64,000 nucleotides of DNA from the NCBI GenBank assembly GCA_016791265.1, contig JAEUMY010000017.1, positions 1 to 64,000 on the forward strand, read 5' to 3'. The translations under genes were made by a program, and so were the position numbers. The stretch comes from Betaproteobacteria bacterium. Its GTDB lineage: Bacteria; Pseudomonadota; Gammaproteobacteria; Burkholderiales; Usitatibacteraceae. Numbering within the stretch: position 1 is the stretch's first letter; every line of letters starts with the position of its first letter. The notes beneath the pieces were generated by a model. The model worked only from the letters and a program-made list of their open reading frames with translations. It was not told the origin of the DNA and made no database searches. Below are positions 26,157 to 33,788 of the stretch, one piece after another.

Positions 26157-26578
26157 GTACCGTCCTCTGGTCCAACCTCCTCATCGATGGCAAGGTCGAA
26201 TCCGACAACTCGGACCTCTACGCCTTGTACAAGCACGCGGACAAGCTTGAGCAGCTCACGCAGAAGCTCGGGCTGCCGTCATTCCAGTCCGCCTGCGACA
26301 CGACGGACCTGCAGTTCAATATGGACGATGACGCGGAGCTGCCGGCCGGCATGACATCCACCAACGAGGTCATGGCGCAGCAGGGCCAGTGGCTCACACT
26401 CGCTGATGGCATCCGCATGCTGGAAGGGCTGCTTGCGAATATTCGCAAGGAGAAAGTGCGCTTCGGTTTGCTCTCCAATCAGCATGACGAGGTGGTGGAG
26501 GAGCTGGAAGAAGTGCTGGCCTTCGCGCACAAGGGCGAGGGCAGGGCGCAGAAGTTCAATTTCTGCGTGGTGATGTGA
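26153..26578 (+). CDS. Conserved hypothetical protein, 141 residues
   Basis: I do not recognise a named domain. The protein is acidic and soluble, with no signal or membrane helix, begins STVLWSNLLIDGKVESDNSDLYALYKHADKLEQL and ends in a helical hairpin. It is coupled by a four-base overlap to the DUF4145 gene, yet its GC content and its palindrome copy (Leu-Ala-Asn-Ile-Arg) match the host genome. This suggests it was resident before the neighbour arrived. Eight bases separate it from the glyoxalase gene. Confidence 0.7.
   Translation: MSTVLWSNLLIDGKVESDNSDLYALYKHADKLEQLTQKLGLPSFQSACDTTDLQFNMDDDAELPAGMTSTNEVMAQQGQWLTLADGIRMLEGLLANIRKEKVRFGLLSNQHDEVVEELEEVLAFAHKGEGRAQKFNFCVVM
26435..26446. repeat. 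GCGAATATTCGC palindrome, copy 7
   Basis: In the 141-residue hypothetical gene, encoding Ala-Asn-Ile-Arg. Confidence 0.95.
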
Positions 26579-26585
26579 GGTCGCT

Positions 26586-26954
26586 GTGCCTGAACTGACT
26601 CATCTGCGGTCCGTGCTGGCCGTGAGACAGCTGACCATGTCCGTCGCGTTTTACCGCGACAGCCTTGGCTTCACACTCGAGTTCGAGACGCCCGGTTGGG
26701 CGTTCATGTCGCGCGGTGCGTTTGCGGTCATGCTGGGTGAATGCCCTGACGAGATGCCGGCTGGCGACACCGGCGACCATTCTTACTTTGCCTACGTAAA
26801 CGTGACGGATATCGACACGTTGTATGCCGAGTATCAATCCAAGGGTGTGCCCATGATTCAGCCCTTGGCGGAAAAACCCTGGGGCATGCGCGAGTTTGGT
26901 GTGCTTACGCCGGACGGTCATCGCATCATGTTCGGGGAAGAGCTCAGCGCCTAG
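26586..26954 (+). CDS. Glyoxalase/bleomycin-resistance (VOC) superfamily protein
   Basis: 122 residues from a GTG start. A single VOC module has paired beta-alpha-beta-beta-beta units: LRSVLAVRQLTMSVAFYRDSLGFTLEFE and YVNVTDIDTLYAEYQSKGV, closing with REFGVLTPDGHRIMFGEE, where the C-terminal Glu is a usual metal ligand. The first metal ligand position is weak, so catalysis cannot be assumed; binding and sequestration of a small molecule is equally possible. Its 3' end overlaps the convergent solute-binding gene by 11 bp. Confidence 0.85.
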   Translation: MPELTHLRSVLAVRQLTMSVAFYRDSLGFTLEFETPGWAFMSRGAFAVMLGECPDEMPAGDTGDHSYFAYVNVTDIDTLYAEYQSKGVPMIQPLAEKPWGMREFGVLTPDGHRIMFGEELSA

Positions 26955-27870
26955 CTTCCAGTGCTGCCTTCACGGCAGGATGTAGCCACTCCACATCCAC
27001 CTCGCGCAAGGTGTTTGACGCAGTGGCGAACGCCGCCTGCGGCAAGCGTTTCGCCAGATCTGCTTCCGCGCCACGCAGGGAGTGAACCAAGGCGGCGATC
27101 TGTGCATCGGCCATGTCCCGCCGCACCATGATGACCGACCAGAGCCCGACGGATTTCACCGCTTCGGTCTGCCCCTTGTAGCTACCCGCCGGTATCTCCA
27201 TCGCACGCAGTGCCGGTTTGGCCCGGCGGATGCTTGCAATGTCTTCAGCCGAAGGTGCGATGAAGCGTGCACCGCCCGGGCTGTTGGCCAGCGTCTCGAA
27301 GCCGGGCCAGCCGATGCCGCCGCCCCACAGCGCGTCCGCTTCGCCGTTCAGCACCAGCTTCGGCCCGTCGGCGGCGCGTTCCAGGATGATGGAGACGAAG
27401 TCCTTTTCGGTATCGAGGCCGATGCCCTGCATCACGTCGCGCGCGAGGAGACGAAGCCCGGTGGCCCGCGTGCCCCAGGCGATGCGCTTGCCTTTCAGGT
27501 CGGCGATGGTGCGGTAAGGCGAATCGGCCTTGACCATGAAGGCGCCGGGGCCGGGATAGGTGACCCACAGCACGACGAGATCGCGCGCCACCTCGGGGCG
27601 CTCGGCGAACGCCCGATAAGCGGCATCGCCCTGAATGAGCGCCAGTTCCACCTTGCGTTCGAGCAGCAGGCCGAAGTTCTCGGCACTGCCAGCGGTGGCT
27701 TGCGGGGCGATGCGAATATTCATTGCAGTTGACGCGACGGCTTCGGCCAAGGCGGCCCCAAACACCTGGAATCCGCCACCCGGCGTGGCGGTGGCGAGAC
27801 GGTAGGTGGACAGCGTCTGAGCGTGTGCGGATGCAGTCAGCAGCGTGAGGGCAAGCAGCAGGGCTTTCAT
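26944..27870 (-). CDS. TAXI family TRAP transporter solute-binding protein
   Basis: 308 residues with a clear signal peptide (MKALLLALTLLTASAHAQ). The family marks are the N-terminal YRLATATPGGGFQVFGAALAEAV, the ADLKGKRIAWG segment and LVHSLRGAEADL near the end. TAXI proteins capture small organic acids such as glutamate or C4/C5 acids and pass them to a fused TRAP membrane subunit; no such subunit is in the window, so this is an orphan binding protein. A near-copy of the palindrome (GCGAATATTCAT) lies in codons near residue 50. Confidence 0.85.
   Translation of the reverse strand: MKALLLALTLLTASAHAQTLSTYRLATATPGGGFQVFGAALAEAVASTAMNIRIAPQATAGSAENFGLLLERKVELALIQGDAAYRAFAERPEVARDLVVLWVTYPGPGAFMVKADSPYRTIADLKGKRIAWGTRATGLRLLARDVMQGIGLDTEKDFVSIILERAADGPKLVLNGEADALWGGGIGWPGFETLANSPGGARFIAPSAEDIASIRRAKPALRAMEIPAGSYKGQTEAVKSVGLWSVIMVRRDMADAQIAALVHSLRGAEADLAKRLPQAAFATASNTLREVDVEWLHPAVKAALEARR
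27712..27723. repeat. Two-mismatch palindrome copy GCGAATATTCAT
   Basis: In the solute-binding gene, read as Met-Asn-Ile-Arg on the minus strand. The last two bases differ from the consensus. Confidence 0.6.
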
Positions 27871-27897
27871 GGCGGATCAGGTTCCTCGATGGATCAT

Positions 27898-27909
27898 GCG
27901 AATATTCGC
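27898..27909. repeat. GCGAATATTCGC palindrome, copy 8
   Basis: In the 44-bp divergent gap between the solute-binding and NUDIX genes, ending 5 bp before the NUDIX start codon, so it replaces the expected ribosome site of that gene. Confidence 0.95.
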
Positions 27910-27914
27910 ATGGT

Positions 27915-28343
27915 ATGAATACAGCGCTCCTGACCACTGACCACCCCAACCGGTTCCCGGTATCCATCAAGGCCGTGCTGTTCACCGAGGCCGGTGAAGT
28001 GGTGCTGCTGAAGAACGATCGCGGCGAGTGGGAGCTGCCGGGCGGGCGGCTGGAGGCGGGTGAAACGCCGCCGCAGTGTCTGCTTCGGGAGATCGATGAA
28101 GAACTGGGCGTCGCCGCTGAGGTCGGCGCGCTTCTGGATGCATATGTGTTCGAGGTGATTCCGGGACGGCATGTATTCATCGTCACCTACGCATGCCAAA
28201 CTGTCGGCGCGTTCCGGCCGGTGCTGAGTGATGAGCATCTGGTCTGGACGTTGTGCCGCCCCGATGCGTTGCCCGAAAATCTGCCTGCTGGTTACCGCGA
28301 GTCGATCATTCGCGCCATGCCTGAACAGTCTCCCACTCCATGA
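27915..28343 (+). CDS. NUDIX hydrolase
   Basis: 142 residues. The complete Nudix box G-x5-E-x7-REUXEE-x-GU is read as GGRLEAGETPPQCLLREIDE followed by ELGV (about residues 41-64), so it should hydrolyse a nucleoside diphosphate linked to another group with Mg2+ or Mn2+. Substrate cannot be told from sequence. No ribosome site is visible, because the palindrome fills the space before the ATG. It overlaps the chromate transporter gene by four bases. Confidence 0.9.
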   Translation: MNTALLTTDHPNRFPVSIKAVLFTEAGEVVLLKNDRGEWELPGGRLEAGETPPQCLLREIDEELGVAAEVGALLDAYVFEVIPGRHVFIVTYACQTVGAFRPVLSDEHLVWTLCRPDALPENLPAGYRESIIRAMPEQSPTP

Positions 28344-29698
28344 ATCACGGCATCCCTTTTTCCGAGGCACTGCGCTTCTGGTGGAAGCTCGGCTGGATCA
28401 GCTTCGGCGGCCCGGCGGGACAGATCGCGATCATGCATCGCGAGCTGGTGGAGGCGAAAAGGTGGATCTCCGAGCGGCGATTCCTGCACGCGCTGAACTA
28501 TTGCATGGTGTTGCCGGGGCCGGAAGCGCAGCAGCTCGCGACCTATCTCGGCTGGCTGATGCATGGCACCTGGGGCGGCATCGCCGCGGGCGCGCTGTTC
28601 GTGTTGCCGTCGTTCTTCATCCTCATCGCGCTGTCCTGGCTGTACATGGTTTACGCCGCGTTACCCGTTGTGGCGGCCGTGCTGTACGGCGTGAAGGCGG
28701 CAGTGCTGGCGCTGGTGCTGGCGGCAGCGTGGCGCATCGGCACGCGCACGTTGAAGCACCCGCTCCTGTGGGGTGTTGCCGTTGCCGCATTCGTCGCGCT
28801 CTTCGCATTCAGCGCGCCGTTTCCGCTGATTCTCGCGGTGGCGGCGGCCATCGGATGGCTTGCCGTGCGAGTCCGGCCGGACATTTTCGCCGACAGCGCT
28901 CACGGCAAATCCGCCGCAAGCGCCGACGCGGACGACGCCGTGATCAACAGCAAGTCGACAACGCCTGAACATTGCGAATATTCGCATCGGCGCCTTGCCG
29001 TCATCGTCGTCGTGACGCTGCTGCTGGGGCTGGGGGGCGCGGGCCTGATCGCGGCGCTCTTCGGCACGGGGTCCACGCCGCTTGCGATGGCGTGGTTCTT
29101 CACCAAGGCAGCCTTCCTCACGTTTGGCGGCGCGTATGCGGTGTTGCCCTACGTATTCGACGCCGCCGTGCAGGACTATCAGTGGCTGACCGCCGCACAG
29201 ATGATGGACGGGCTGGCGCTTGGGGAATCGACCCCGGGGCCGCTCATCATGGTCGTGACGTTCGTCGGCTTTGTCGGCGGCTGGACCGACGCGGCGCGCG
29301 CCGCATCCGGTGCATTGCTGTCCGGCCCGGCCATTGTGTCCTTGGCACTGGTGTGCGCGTTGGCCGCGACGTTCTTCACGTTTCTGCCGTCGTTTTTCTT
29401 CATCCTCGCCGGCGGCCCGCTGGTCGAGGCGACGCACAACGAGGTGCGGCTCACCGGGCCGCTGACCTGCATCACCGCGGCCGTGGTGGGCGTGATCGTG
29501 AATCTCGCCGTGTTTTTCGGCTGGCATGTGTTGTGGCCATCCGGCACGGCGGCAGCGCCGCTTGCAGGCGGCTTCGACGTGAGCGCAGCCCTGATGGCTG
29601 CCGCGGCATTCGCCGCCCTGGTGCGTGGGCAGGCGAATGTCGTGACGGTGATCGCAGCAAGCGGATTGGCAGGCTGGGTGATGAAGACGCTGTTCTGA
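28340..29698 (+). CDS. chrA: Chromate transporter (CHR family, two-domain ChrA)
   Basis: 452 residues with about 11-12 membrane helices. Both halves of the bidomain form are present. The N-terminal CHR has FWWKLGWISFGGPAGQIAIMH and LPGPEAQQLATYLGW; the C-terminal CHR has FFTKAAFLTFGGAYAVLPYV and LGESTPGPLIMVVTFVGFVGG. ChrA extrudes chromate using the proton gradient; related proteins may move other oxyanions. A variable cytoplasmic linker (about 190-215) contains a palindrome copy. ATGA overlap couples it to the NUDIX gene. Confidence 0.93.
   Translation: MNHGIPFSEALRFWWKLGWISFGGPAGQIAIMHRELVEAKRWISERRFLHALNYCMVLPGPEAQQLATYLGWLMHGTWGGIAAGALFVLPSFFILIALSWLYMVYAALPVVAAVLYGVKAAVLALVLAAAWRIGTRTLKHPLLWGVAVAAFVALFAFSAPFPLILAVAAAIGWLAVRVRPDIFADSAHGKSAASADADDAVINSKSTTPEHCEYSHRRLAVIVVVTLLLGLGGAGLIAALFGTGSTPLAMAWFFTKAAFLTFGGAYAVLPYVFDAAVQDYQWLTAAQMMDGLALGESTPGPLIMVVTFVGFVGGWTDAARAASGALLSGPAIVSLALVCALAATFFTFLPSFFFILAGGPLVEATHNEVRLTGPLTCITAAVVGVIVNLAVFFGWHVLWPSGTAAAPLAGGFDVSAALMAAAAFAALVRGQANVVTVIAASGLAGWVMKTLF
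28974..28985. repeat. GCGAATATTCGC palindrome, copy 9
   Basis: In the interdomain linker of chrA, read as Glu-Tyr-Ser, a variable and hydrophilic part of the protein. Confidence 0.95.
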
Positions 29699-29711
29699 TC
29701 GGCGAGGCGGC

Positions 29712-30215
29712 TCAATCGGGCAGGCGGGTGAAGTGCATCACCCAGTTCACCTCCCAGGTCTGGCCGTTGTCCACGGAAAATGCCTGTTCCCAGCGACAAG
29801 TCGTCGCAGTCATGTCTGACCACAGGAAGCGGACCAGGATGGGCCGTCCGTTGAACACGTCATGGGCGAAGAACTCTCCGCAGCCATTGCAAAACCGGCC
29901 GCGCATGGGCGTGTCCAACATCCCGGGATTGCGGCCGTCCAGCCACCAGATGTTCCATTGATCCGCCGCCGGGTCGTAGGTGCGCAAGGTCACGGCACGG
30001 TAGCTGCCGGCGGGCAGATTCAGGATGTTGTCGTCGATGTTGCCCATTCCGCCCAGGAGCGCGCGCGCGGTGGAGCGCCCGTCGAACATGTCCCAGTCCG
30101 TGCAGCCGTCCAGGCGGCGTCTGAGACGCCGGTGTTGCACCGACCAGTCGCCGATGAAGAAGTCGAAGTCGCGCGCACCGCTTCCGGGGCCGGGTCCGTC
30201 GGGGAGCGCGCTCAT
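29712..30215 (-). CDS. DUF1579-like protein, cytoplasmic paralogue
   Basis: 167 residues without a signal peptide. The opening FDFFIGDWSVQHRRLRRRLDG and the Trp-rich pattern QWNIWWLDGRNPG, FLWSDMTATTCRWEQAFSVDNGQTWEVNW suggest a calycin-like beta barrel of the DUF1579 type. Function is unknown. It overlaps the following paralogue by four bases, and the two share about the same layout residue for residue, so they arose by tandem duplication with loss or gain of the leader. Confidence 0.75.
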   Translation of the reverse strand: MSALPDGPGPGSGARDFDFFIGDWSVQHRRLRRRLDGCTDWDMFDGRSTARALLGGMGNIDDNILNLPAGSYRAVTLRTYDPAADQWNIWWLDGRNPGMLDTPMRGRFCNGCGEFFAHDVFNGRPILVRFLWSDMTATTCRWEQAFSVDNGQTWEVNWVMHFTRLPD

Positions 30216-30799
30216 GCCCTAGTCCAGTCCATGAACCAGTTCTCGTCCCACGTCTTGCCGCCATCGCGCGAGACGGCCTGACGCCAGCGGCAGGATTTTG
30301 GCGTGATGCGGTCCCAGATACCGCGTACCTTGATGGGCTTGTCGCCATCCATGTCGTCGGCTTCAAAGACGCCGGCTTCATGCTCGAAGTGCCCCGGCAT
30401 GCCTGGCGGCGTCAGCACGCCGAATTTGCTGTTGACCCAGAAGTCGCGCCAGACCTTTTCCTTCATGTCCAGCAAGCGCAGCCCCATGCCGCTGAAATCG
30501 CGTGCCGGAATGCGCAGTTCCTCCACGCTACCCACGCCGCCAAGAATGGTCCAGCAGGTCGCCTCGCCTTTGAATTCGTCCCACGTCTTGGTATCGGTCT
30601 TGAAGCGGCGATGGTTGATCTTCCATTCGCCCGCGAGAAAGTTGAAGTCGCCGGGTTTGCCCGGCGGTTTCGTGGGTACCGGCATGCTGCCCGCACCGCT
30701 GGCGGCAAGTCCTTCGGTGCTCACCAGCGCGCTTTGCGCCAGCGCGATGCTGGCGAAGGATTGCAGCAGGCGGCGGCGGTTCAGTTCGTCGTGGTTCAT
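30212..30799 (-). CDS. DUF1579-like protein with export leader
   Basis: 195 residues. The N-terminus NRRRLLQSFASIALAQSAL resembles a twin-arginine leader. The mature part repeats the scheme of its neighbour: FNFLAGEWKINHRRFKTDT, MKEKVWRDFWVNSKFG, IWDRITPKSCRWRQAVSRDGGKTWDENW. It is the first gene of the pair and is divergent from the WYL regulator across 99 bp, so the regulator probably controls it (inference from position and the intervening inverted repeat). Confidence 0.75.
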   Translation of the reverse strand: MNHDELNRRRLLQSFASIALAQSALVSTEGLAASGAGSMPVPTKPPGKPGDFNFLAGEWKINHRRFKTDTKTWDEFKGEATCWTILGGVGSVEELRIPARDFSGMGLRLLDMKEKVWRDFWVNSKFGVLTPPGMPGHFEHEAGVFEADDMDGDKPIKVRGIWDRITPKSCRWRQAVSRDGGKTWDENWFMDWTRA

Positions 30800-30863
30800 T
30801 CATGTCTCCTGTCGTGGTTGGACGAGTGGTTGCGTTGGTGAGCACATGGTGAAGCGCCATACC

Positions 30864-30878
30864 TGACAACTTGTGTCA
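30864..30878. promoter_or_regulatory. Inverted repeat TGACA-N5-TGTCA, candidate WYL-regulator operator
   Basis: Perfect five-base arms with spacer ACTTG lie 21 bp upstream of the WYL regulator start and 65 bp upstream of the divergent DUF1579-like pair, a position suited to control of both. Confidence 0.5.
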
Positions 30879-30898
30879 TGAATTCCTGATACGGTGTG

Positions 30899-31873
30899 AT
30901 GATGCGTGCCAGCCGCCTCTTATCCATCCTCATCCTGCTGCAGCTTCGCACCCGTCTCACGGCGGAGGCGCTCGCAGAGGAGTTCAACGTGTCCGTGCGG
31001 ACCATTTATCGCGACATGGATGAACTCTCCGCCTCCGGTGTGCCCGTGTTCGCAGATCGCGGGCCGGGCGGTGGTTTTCAGCTGGTGGAGGGGTATCGCA
31101 CCAAACTGACGGGACTCGCGCGGGACGAGGCGGATGCGGTGCTCATGATCGGCCTGCCCAAGCTCGCGCATGATCTCGGCATGGGGCAGGCGGCAAGCCG
31201 CGCGCGGAACAAGCTCCTGGCCGCGCTCCCGCAAGAGATGACGACGGGCGCCGGCCGCCTCGGATCACGCTTTCATCTGGACCCCGTGGACTGGTATCGA
31301 GAGGCGGAGGGCACGCCATTCCTGCCGGCACTGGCCGAGGCGGTGCTGGATGATCGTTCTGTCCAGTTGACCTATGAGAGCTGGACGGGCCTCCGCGAGT
31401 GGCGCGTGGCGCCGCTCGGACTGGTGTTGAAATCCGGCACCTGGTACGTCGTGGTGCGGGGCAAAGGGCGTTCCGGCGACGAGCGTCTAATGACCTTTCG
31501 CGTTGCGAATATTCGCAGCTTCAACGTGCGGGACGAGACTTTCACGCGACCCAAGAACTTCGATCTCGCGCGCCACTGGGCGGCGTCAATGGCGGAGTTC
31601 GAGGCCTCGCTCCGCCCGCACCGCGCCGAGGTGTTGTTGACCGAAGCGGGCTGCAAGCGTCTGGCCGAAGCCGGAGCGTTCGGCGCCGCGGCCGTGCGCG
31701 CACGCGAGCCGGCCAAGCCGGTCGGGTGGTTCAGCGTCTCGTTGCCTTTTGAAAACACGGAGCAGGGCGCCCGACTGCTGCTCGGGCTGGGGCCGGAGTT
31801 CAAGGTCATCGGGCCGTCGGCGCTGAAAGCCGCCGTGCGCGCGTTCTGCGCAGCGGTGCGGGCGCGACATTGA
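30899..31873 (+). CDS. DeoR-type HTH regulator with WYL domain
   Basis: 324 residues from MMRASRLLSILILLQ; a GTG one codon earlier and an ATG one codon later are equally possible. The helix-turn-helix is LTAEALAEEFNVSVRTIYRDMDELSASGVP (about 20-50). The WYL ligand-sensing domain covers about 140-235 (TYESWTGLREWRVAPLGLVLKSGTWYVVV) with a C-terminal WCX region. YafY/PafC-type regulators sense nucleic acid or nucleotides or small ligands and are often repressors of a neighbouring unit. It carries palindrome copy 10 as Ala-Asn-Ile-Arg. Confidence 0.9.
   Translation: MMRASRLLSILILLQLRTRLTAEALAEEFNVSVRTIYRDMDELSASGVPVFADRGPGGGFQLVEGYRTKLTGLARDEADAVLMIGLPKLAHDLGMGQAASRARNKLLAALPQEMTTGAGRLGSRFHLDPVDWYREAEGTPFLPALAEAVLDDRSVQLTYESWTGLREWRVAPLGLVLKSGTWYVVVRGKGRSGDERLMTFRVANIRSFNVRDETFTRPKNFDLARHWAASMAEFEASLRPHRAEVLLTEAGCKRLAEAGAFGAAAVRAREPAKPVGWFSVSLPFENTEQGARLLLGLGPEFKVIGPSALKAAVRAFCAAVRARH
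31505..31516. repeat. GCGAATATTCGC palindrome, copy 10
   Basis: In the WYL-domain part of the regulator gene, encoding Ala-Asn-Ile-Arg. Confidence 0.95.
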
Positions 31874-31935
31874 GCCGCTGGCGCGGTGGCTGTCGGCTTC
31901 GCAACCGTTGACAGGCGCAAGTGTGGCGAGTATAA

Positions 31936-31964
31936 AACCATACGGTTAAATAACCAACCTGTTA
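31936..31964 (+). promoter_or_regulatory. Tandem AACC-N4-GGTTA operator before the YCII/SRPBCC operon
   Basis: AACCATACGGTTA is an inverted repeat (AACC/GGTT), and a second, poorer copy AACCAACCTGTTA starts exactly 16 bp later; the overlap also makes GGTTA-AA-TAACC. TATAAAA directly upstream could be a -10 box. The operon encodes an ArsR regulator, the natural candidate to bind here. Confidence 0.5.
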
Positions 31965-31981
31965 AGCACGAGGGCTCCGCG

Positions 31982-32323
31982 ATGCTGCGTTTTTTGATTT
32001 CCTTTGACGACGGCTCGATGGATCACATCTCCGAGGCGGAGCTGCCGGCGGTGTCCGAGGCGACGCGTCAAGTTGTGCGCGATGCCAAGGCCGCCGGTGT
32101 GTGGATTTTCGGTGGGGGGATCTTGCGCCAGCAGGCGACGGTGGTCGCGCGCGACGGGTCCATTGCCCCCGGACCCATCCCGGAGACCAAGCCCGTGATC
32201 GGCGGCTTTTCGATCATCGAAGTCGCCTCGCGCGAGGCCGCCCTCCGCTGGGCGGCGAGATTGGCCGGCAGTTGCCGATGCGTCCAGGAGGTTCGCGAAA
32301 TCTCGTTTGATCCGGAATCATGA
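31982..32323 (+). CDS. YCII-related (DGPF-type) domain protein
   Basis: 113 residues from MLRFLISFDDGSMDHI; the frame is open to 31886, but that would include the operator. The small ferredoxin-like fold of YCII/DGPFAETKE proteins is recognisable from MLRFLISFDDG, GVWIFGGGILRQQATVV, KPVIGGFSIIEVASREAALRWAARL. These proteins commonly occur with SRPBCC and ArsR genes, as here, but their reaction is not settled. It is the first gene of a six-gene coupled operon, and its stop overlaps the small ORF start (ATGA). Confidence 0.82.
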   Translation: MLRFLISFDDGSMDHISEAELPAVSEATRQVVRDAKAAGVWIFGGGILRQQATVVARDGSIAPGPIPETKPVIGGFSIIEVASREAALRWAARLAGSCRCVQEVREISFDPES

Positions 32324-32439
32324 TGTTGCGCTTCAAGTCGACAGCGGAACTGAAGCGATGGCTCAAGAAGGCGCAAACCATTCAGTGGGATTACAAGAAC
32401 ATCGTTCGCAACAAGGGCAGGTTGGAGAGGCTGACATGA
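32320..32439 (+). CDS. Short coupled ORF, 39 residues
   Basis: An ATG overlaps the upstream stop as ATGA, and the stop overlaps the next ATG in the same way, so this 39-codon frame exactly bridges two genes. The product is very basic (MMLRFKSTAELKRWLKKAQ and then IQWDYKNIVRNKGRLERLT), likely helical, with no membrane segment. Precise double overlap is good evidence that it is translated, if only to couple its neighbours. I do not recognise a family. Confidence 0.6.
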   Translation: MMLRFKSTAELKRWLKKAQTIQWDYKNIVRNKGRLERLT

Positions 32440-32846
32440 AGATCACCGTGGAAACCACCATCGCAGCACCGATGGCGCAAATTTGGGCGGCTTGGACGAC
32501 ACCCGCCGACATCTTGCAGTGGAATGCCGCATCGGACGACTGGCACACCACCCGCGCGAATATCGATCTGCGGGTGGGTGGCGGTTTCAACTCGCGCATG
32601 GAGGCCAAGGACGGCAGCTTCGGATTCGACTTCGCCGGCACCTACACCGCGGTCGAGCCCGGCAAGTTGATCGTCTATCGCATGGACGATGATCGCGAAG
32701 TGACCGTCGAGTTCATCGCCGCGGCGGATGGCGTCACGGTGCGCGAGACGTTTGATGCGGAGCCGACGCACTCGTTGGAGCAGCAGCGGGAGGGCTGGCA
32801 GGCGATCCTGAACAACTTCGCGCGACACGTCGTGGCCAAGGCCTGA
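32436..32846 (+). CDS. SRPBCC/AHSA1 family protein
   Basis: 136 residues, start MKITVETTIAAPMAQIWAAW with GGAGAGG site. The START-like cavity fold is shown by IAAPMAQIWAAWTTPADILQWN, LRVGGGFNSRMEAKDGS and the C-terminal helix EQQREGWQAILNNFARHV. AHSA1-type bacterial proteins bind hydrophobic ligands, but neither ligand nor reaction is known. The start overlaps the stop of the 39-codon ORF. One of three SRPBCC genes in this operon. Confidence 0.88.
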   Translation: MKITVETTIAAPMAQIWAAWTTPADILQWNAASDDWHTTRANIDLRVGGGFNSRMEAKDGSFGFDFAGTYTAVEPGKLIVYRMDDDREVTVEFIAAADGVTVRETFDAEPTHSLEQQREGWQAILNNFARHVVAKA

Positions 32847-32875
32847 ATCACCGTTGACAGAAAGCGATTCCAATC

Positions 32876-33301
32876 ATGGATGCCTTGAGTTCCACCTTCG
32901 CGGCCCTCGCTGATCCGACCCGGCGCGCCATCCTGGCCCGTCTTGCGCTGGGTGAAACGTCGGTCACCGAGCTCACCGAGCCATTCGAGATGAGCATGCC
33001 GGCCGTGTCCAAGCATTTGAAGGTGCTGGAGCGGGCCGGGTTGATCGAGCGCGGCCGCGAAGCGCAGTGGCGACCGTGCAAATTGACGCCGCAGCCGCTG
33101 GCCGAGGTGTCGGATTGGGTCGAGCAGTACCGCGAGCTCTGGGAGCGGCGGCTGGACCGCCTGGAGGCCTACCTGCAGAAACTGCAGGCCGACGCGGCCA
33201 ACAAGCCGCGCCGCGCCGCAAAGACCGGAGCCAAGACCTCGGCCGCCACACGCAAGAACAAGGAGACCGGACATGGCAGACATGCTCGCGGAAAAAAGTA
33301 G
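32876..33301 (+). CDS. ArsR family transcriptional regulator
   Basis: 141 residues. The winged helix is typical: LADPTRRAILARLALGETSVTELTEPFEMSMPAVSKHLKVLERAGLIERGREAQWRPCKL (about residues 11-70). It lacks the paired metal-site cysteines of SmtB/ArsR proteins, with one Cys in WRPCKL, so it probably senses something other than metal. The C-terminal 30 residues are a Lys/Arg/Ala-rich tail caused by the 29-bp overlap with the next gene. ArsR-SRPBCC pairs are a common arrangement in which the regulator represses its own operon. Confidence 0.9.
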   Translation: MDALSSTFAALADPTRRAILARLALGETSVTELTEPFEMSMPAVSKHLKVLERAGLIERGREAQWRPCKLTPQPLAEVSDWVEQYRELWERRLDRLEAYLQKLQADAANKPRRAAKTGAKTSAATRKNKETGHGRHARGKK

Positions 33302-33788
33302 CGCACGCGCCGAAGGCGAATGCGACATCGTCATCAGCCGCTTCCTCGCCGCACCGCGCGATCTGGTGTGGCGCGCCTTCACCGAGGCGGACGGCATCGT
33401 GCAATGGTGGGGACCCAACGGCTTCACCACGACCACCCATGCCTGGGATTTCCGTGTGGGCGGCGTGTGGCGTTACACCATGCACGGGCCGGACGGCGTC
33501 GACTGGCCGAACTGGATCCGCTACTCGCTGATTGATCCGCCGGCACGCATGGAGTACGAGCACGGCGGCGCCGATCCGGCGCAACGCGAATTCGTCGCGG
33601 TCGTCACGCTGGACGCGGTGACCGAGGACGCGATCGCTGGCACCCGCGTGACCTTGCGCCTCACGCTGCCCAGTCGGGCATCGCGAGACGCCAAGGTGGA
33701 CTTGGGCGTGCTGCAAGGCGGCCAGCAGACCCTGGCGCGACTGGACGGATTTGTCGCCGAACGACTGCAACGCGGGGACCGGTCATGA
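33273..33788 (+). CDS. SRPBCC/AHSA1 family protein
   Basis: 171 residues from MADMLAEKSSARAEGECD. Family segments are ISRFLAAPRDLVWRAFTEADGIVQWWGPNGF, FRVGGVWRYTMHGPDGVDWPNWI and LARLDGFVAERL at the end, defining an AHSA1-type ligand-binding barrel. The start lies 29 bp inside the ArsR gene, and the stop overlaps the third SRPBCC gene by four bases. The WWGPxGF core is shared with that neighbour, so the two are paralogues. Confidence 0.88.
   Translation: MADMLAEKSSARAEGECDIVISRFLAAPRDLVWRAFTEADGIVQWWGPNGFTTTTHAWDFRVGGVWRYTMHGPDGVDWPNWIRYSLIDPPARMEYEHGGADPAQREFVAVVTLDAVTEDAIAGTRVTLRLTLPSRASRDAKVDLGVLQGGQQTLARLDGFVAERLQRGDRS

Noticed and set aside
27898..27909. Palindrome as a ribosome site for the NUDIX gene
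   Set aside because: It contains no GGAG-like core, so translation must start weakly or from a leaderless transcript.
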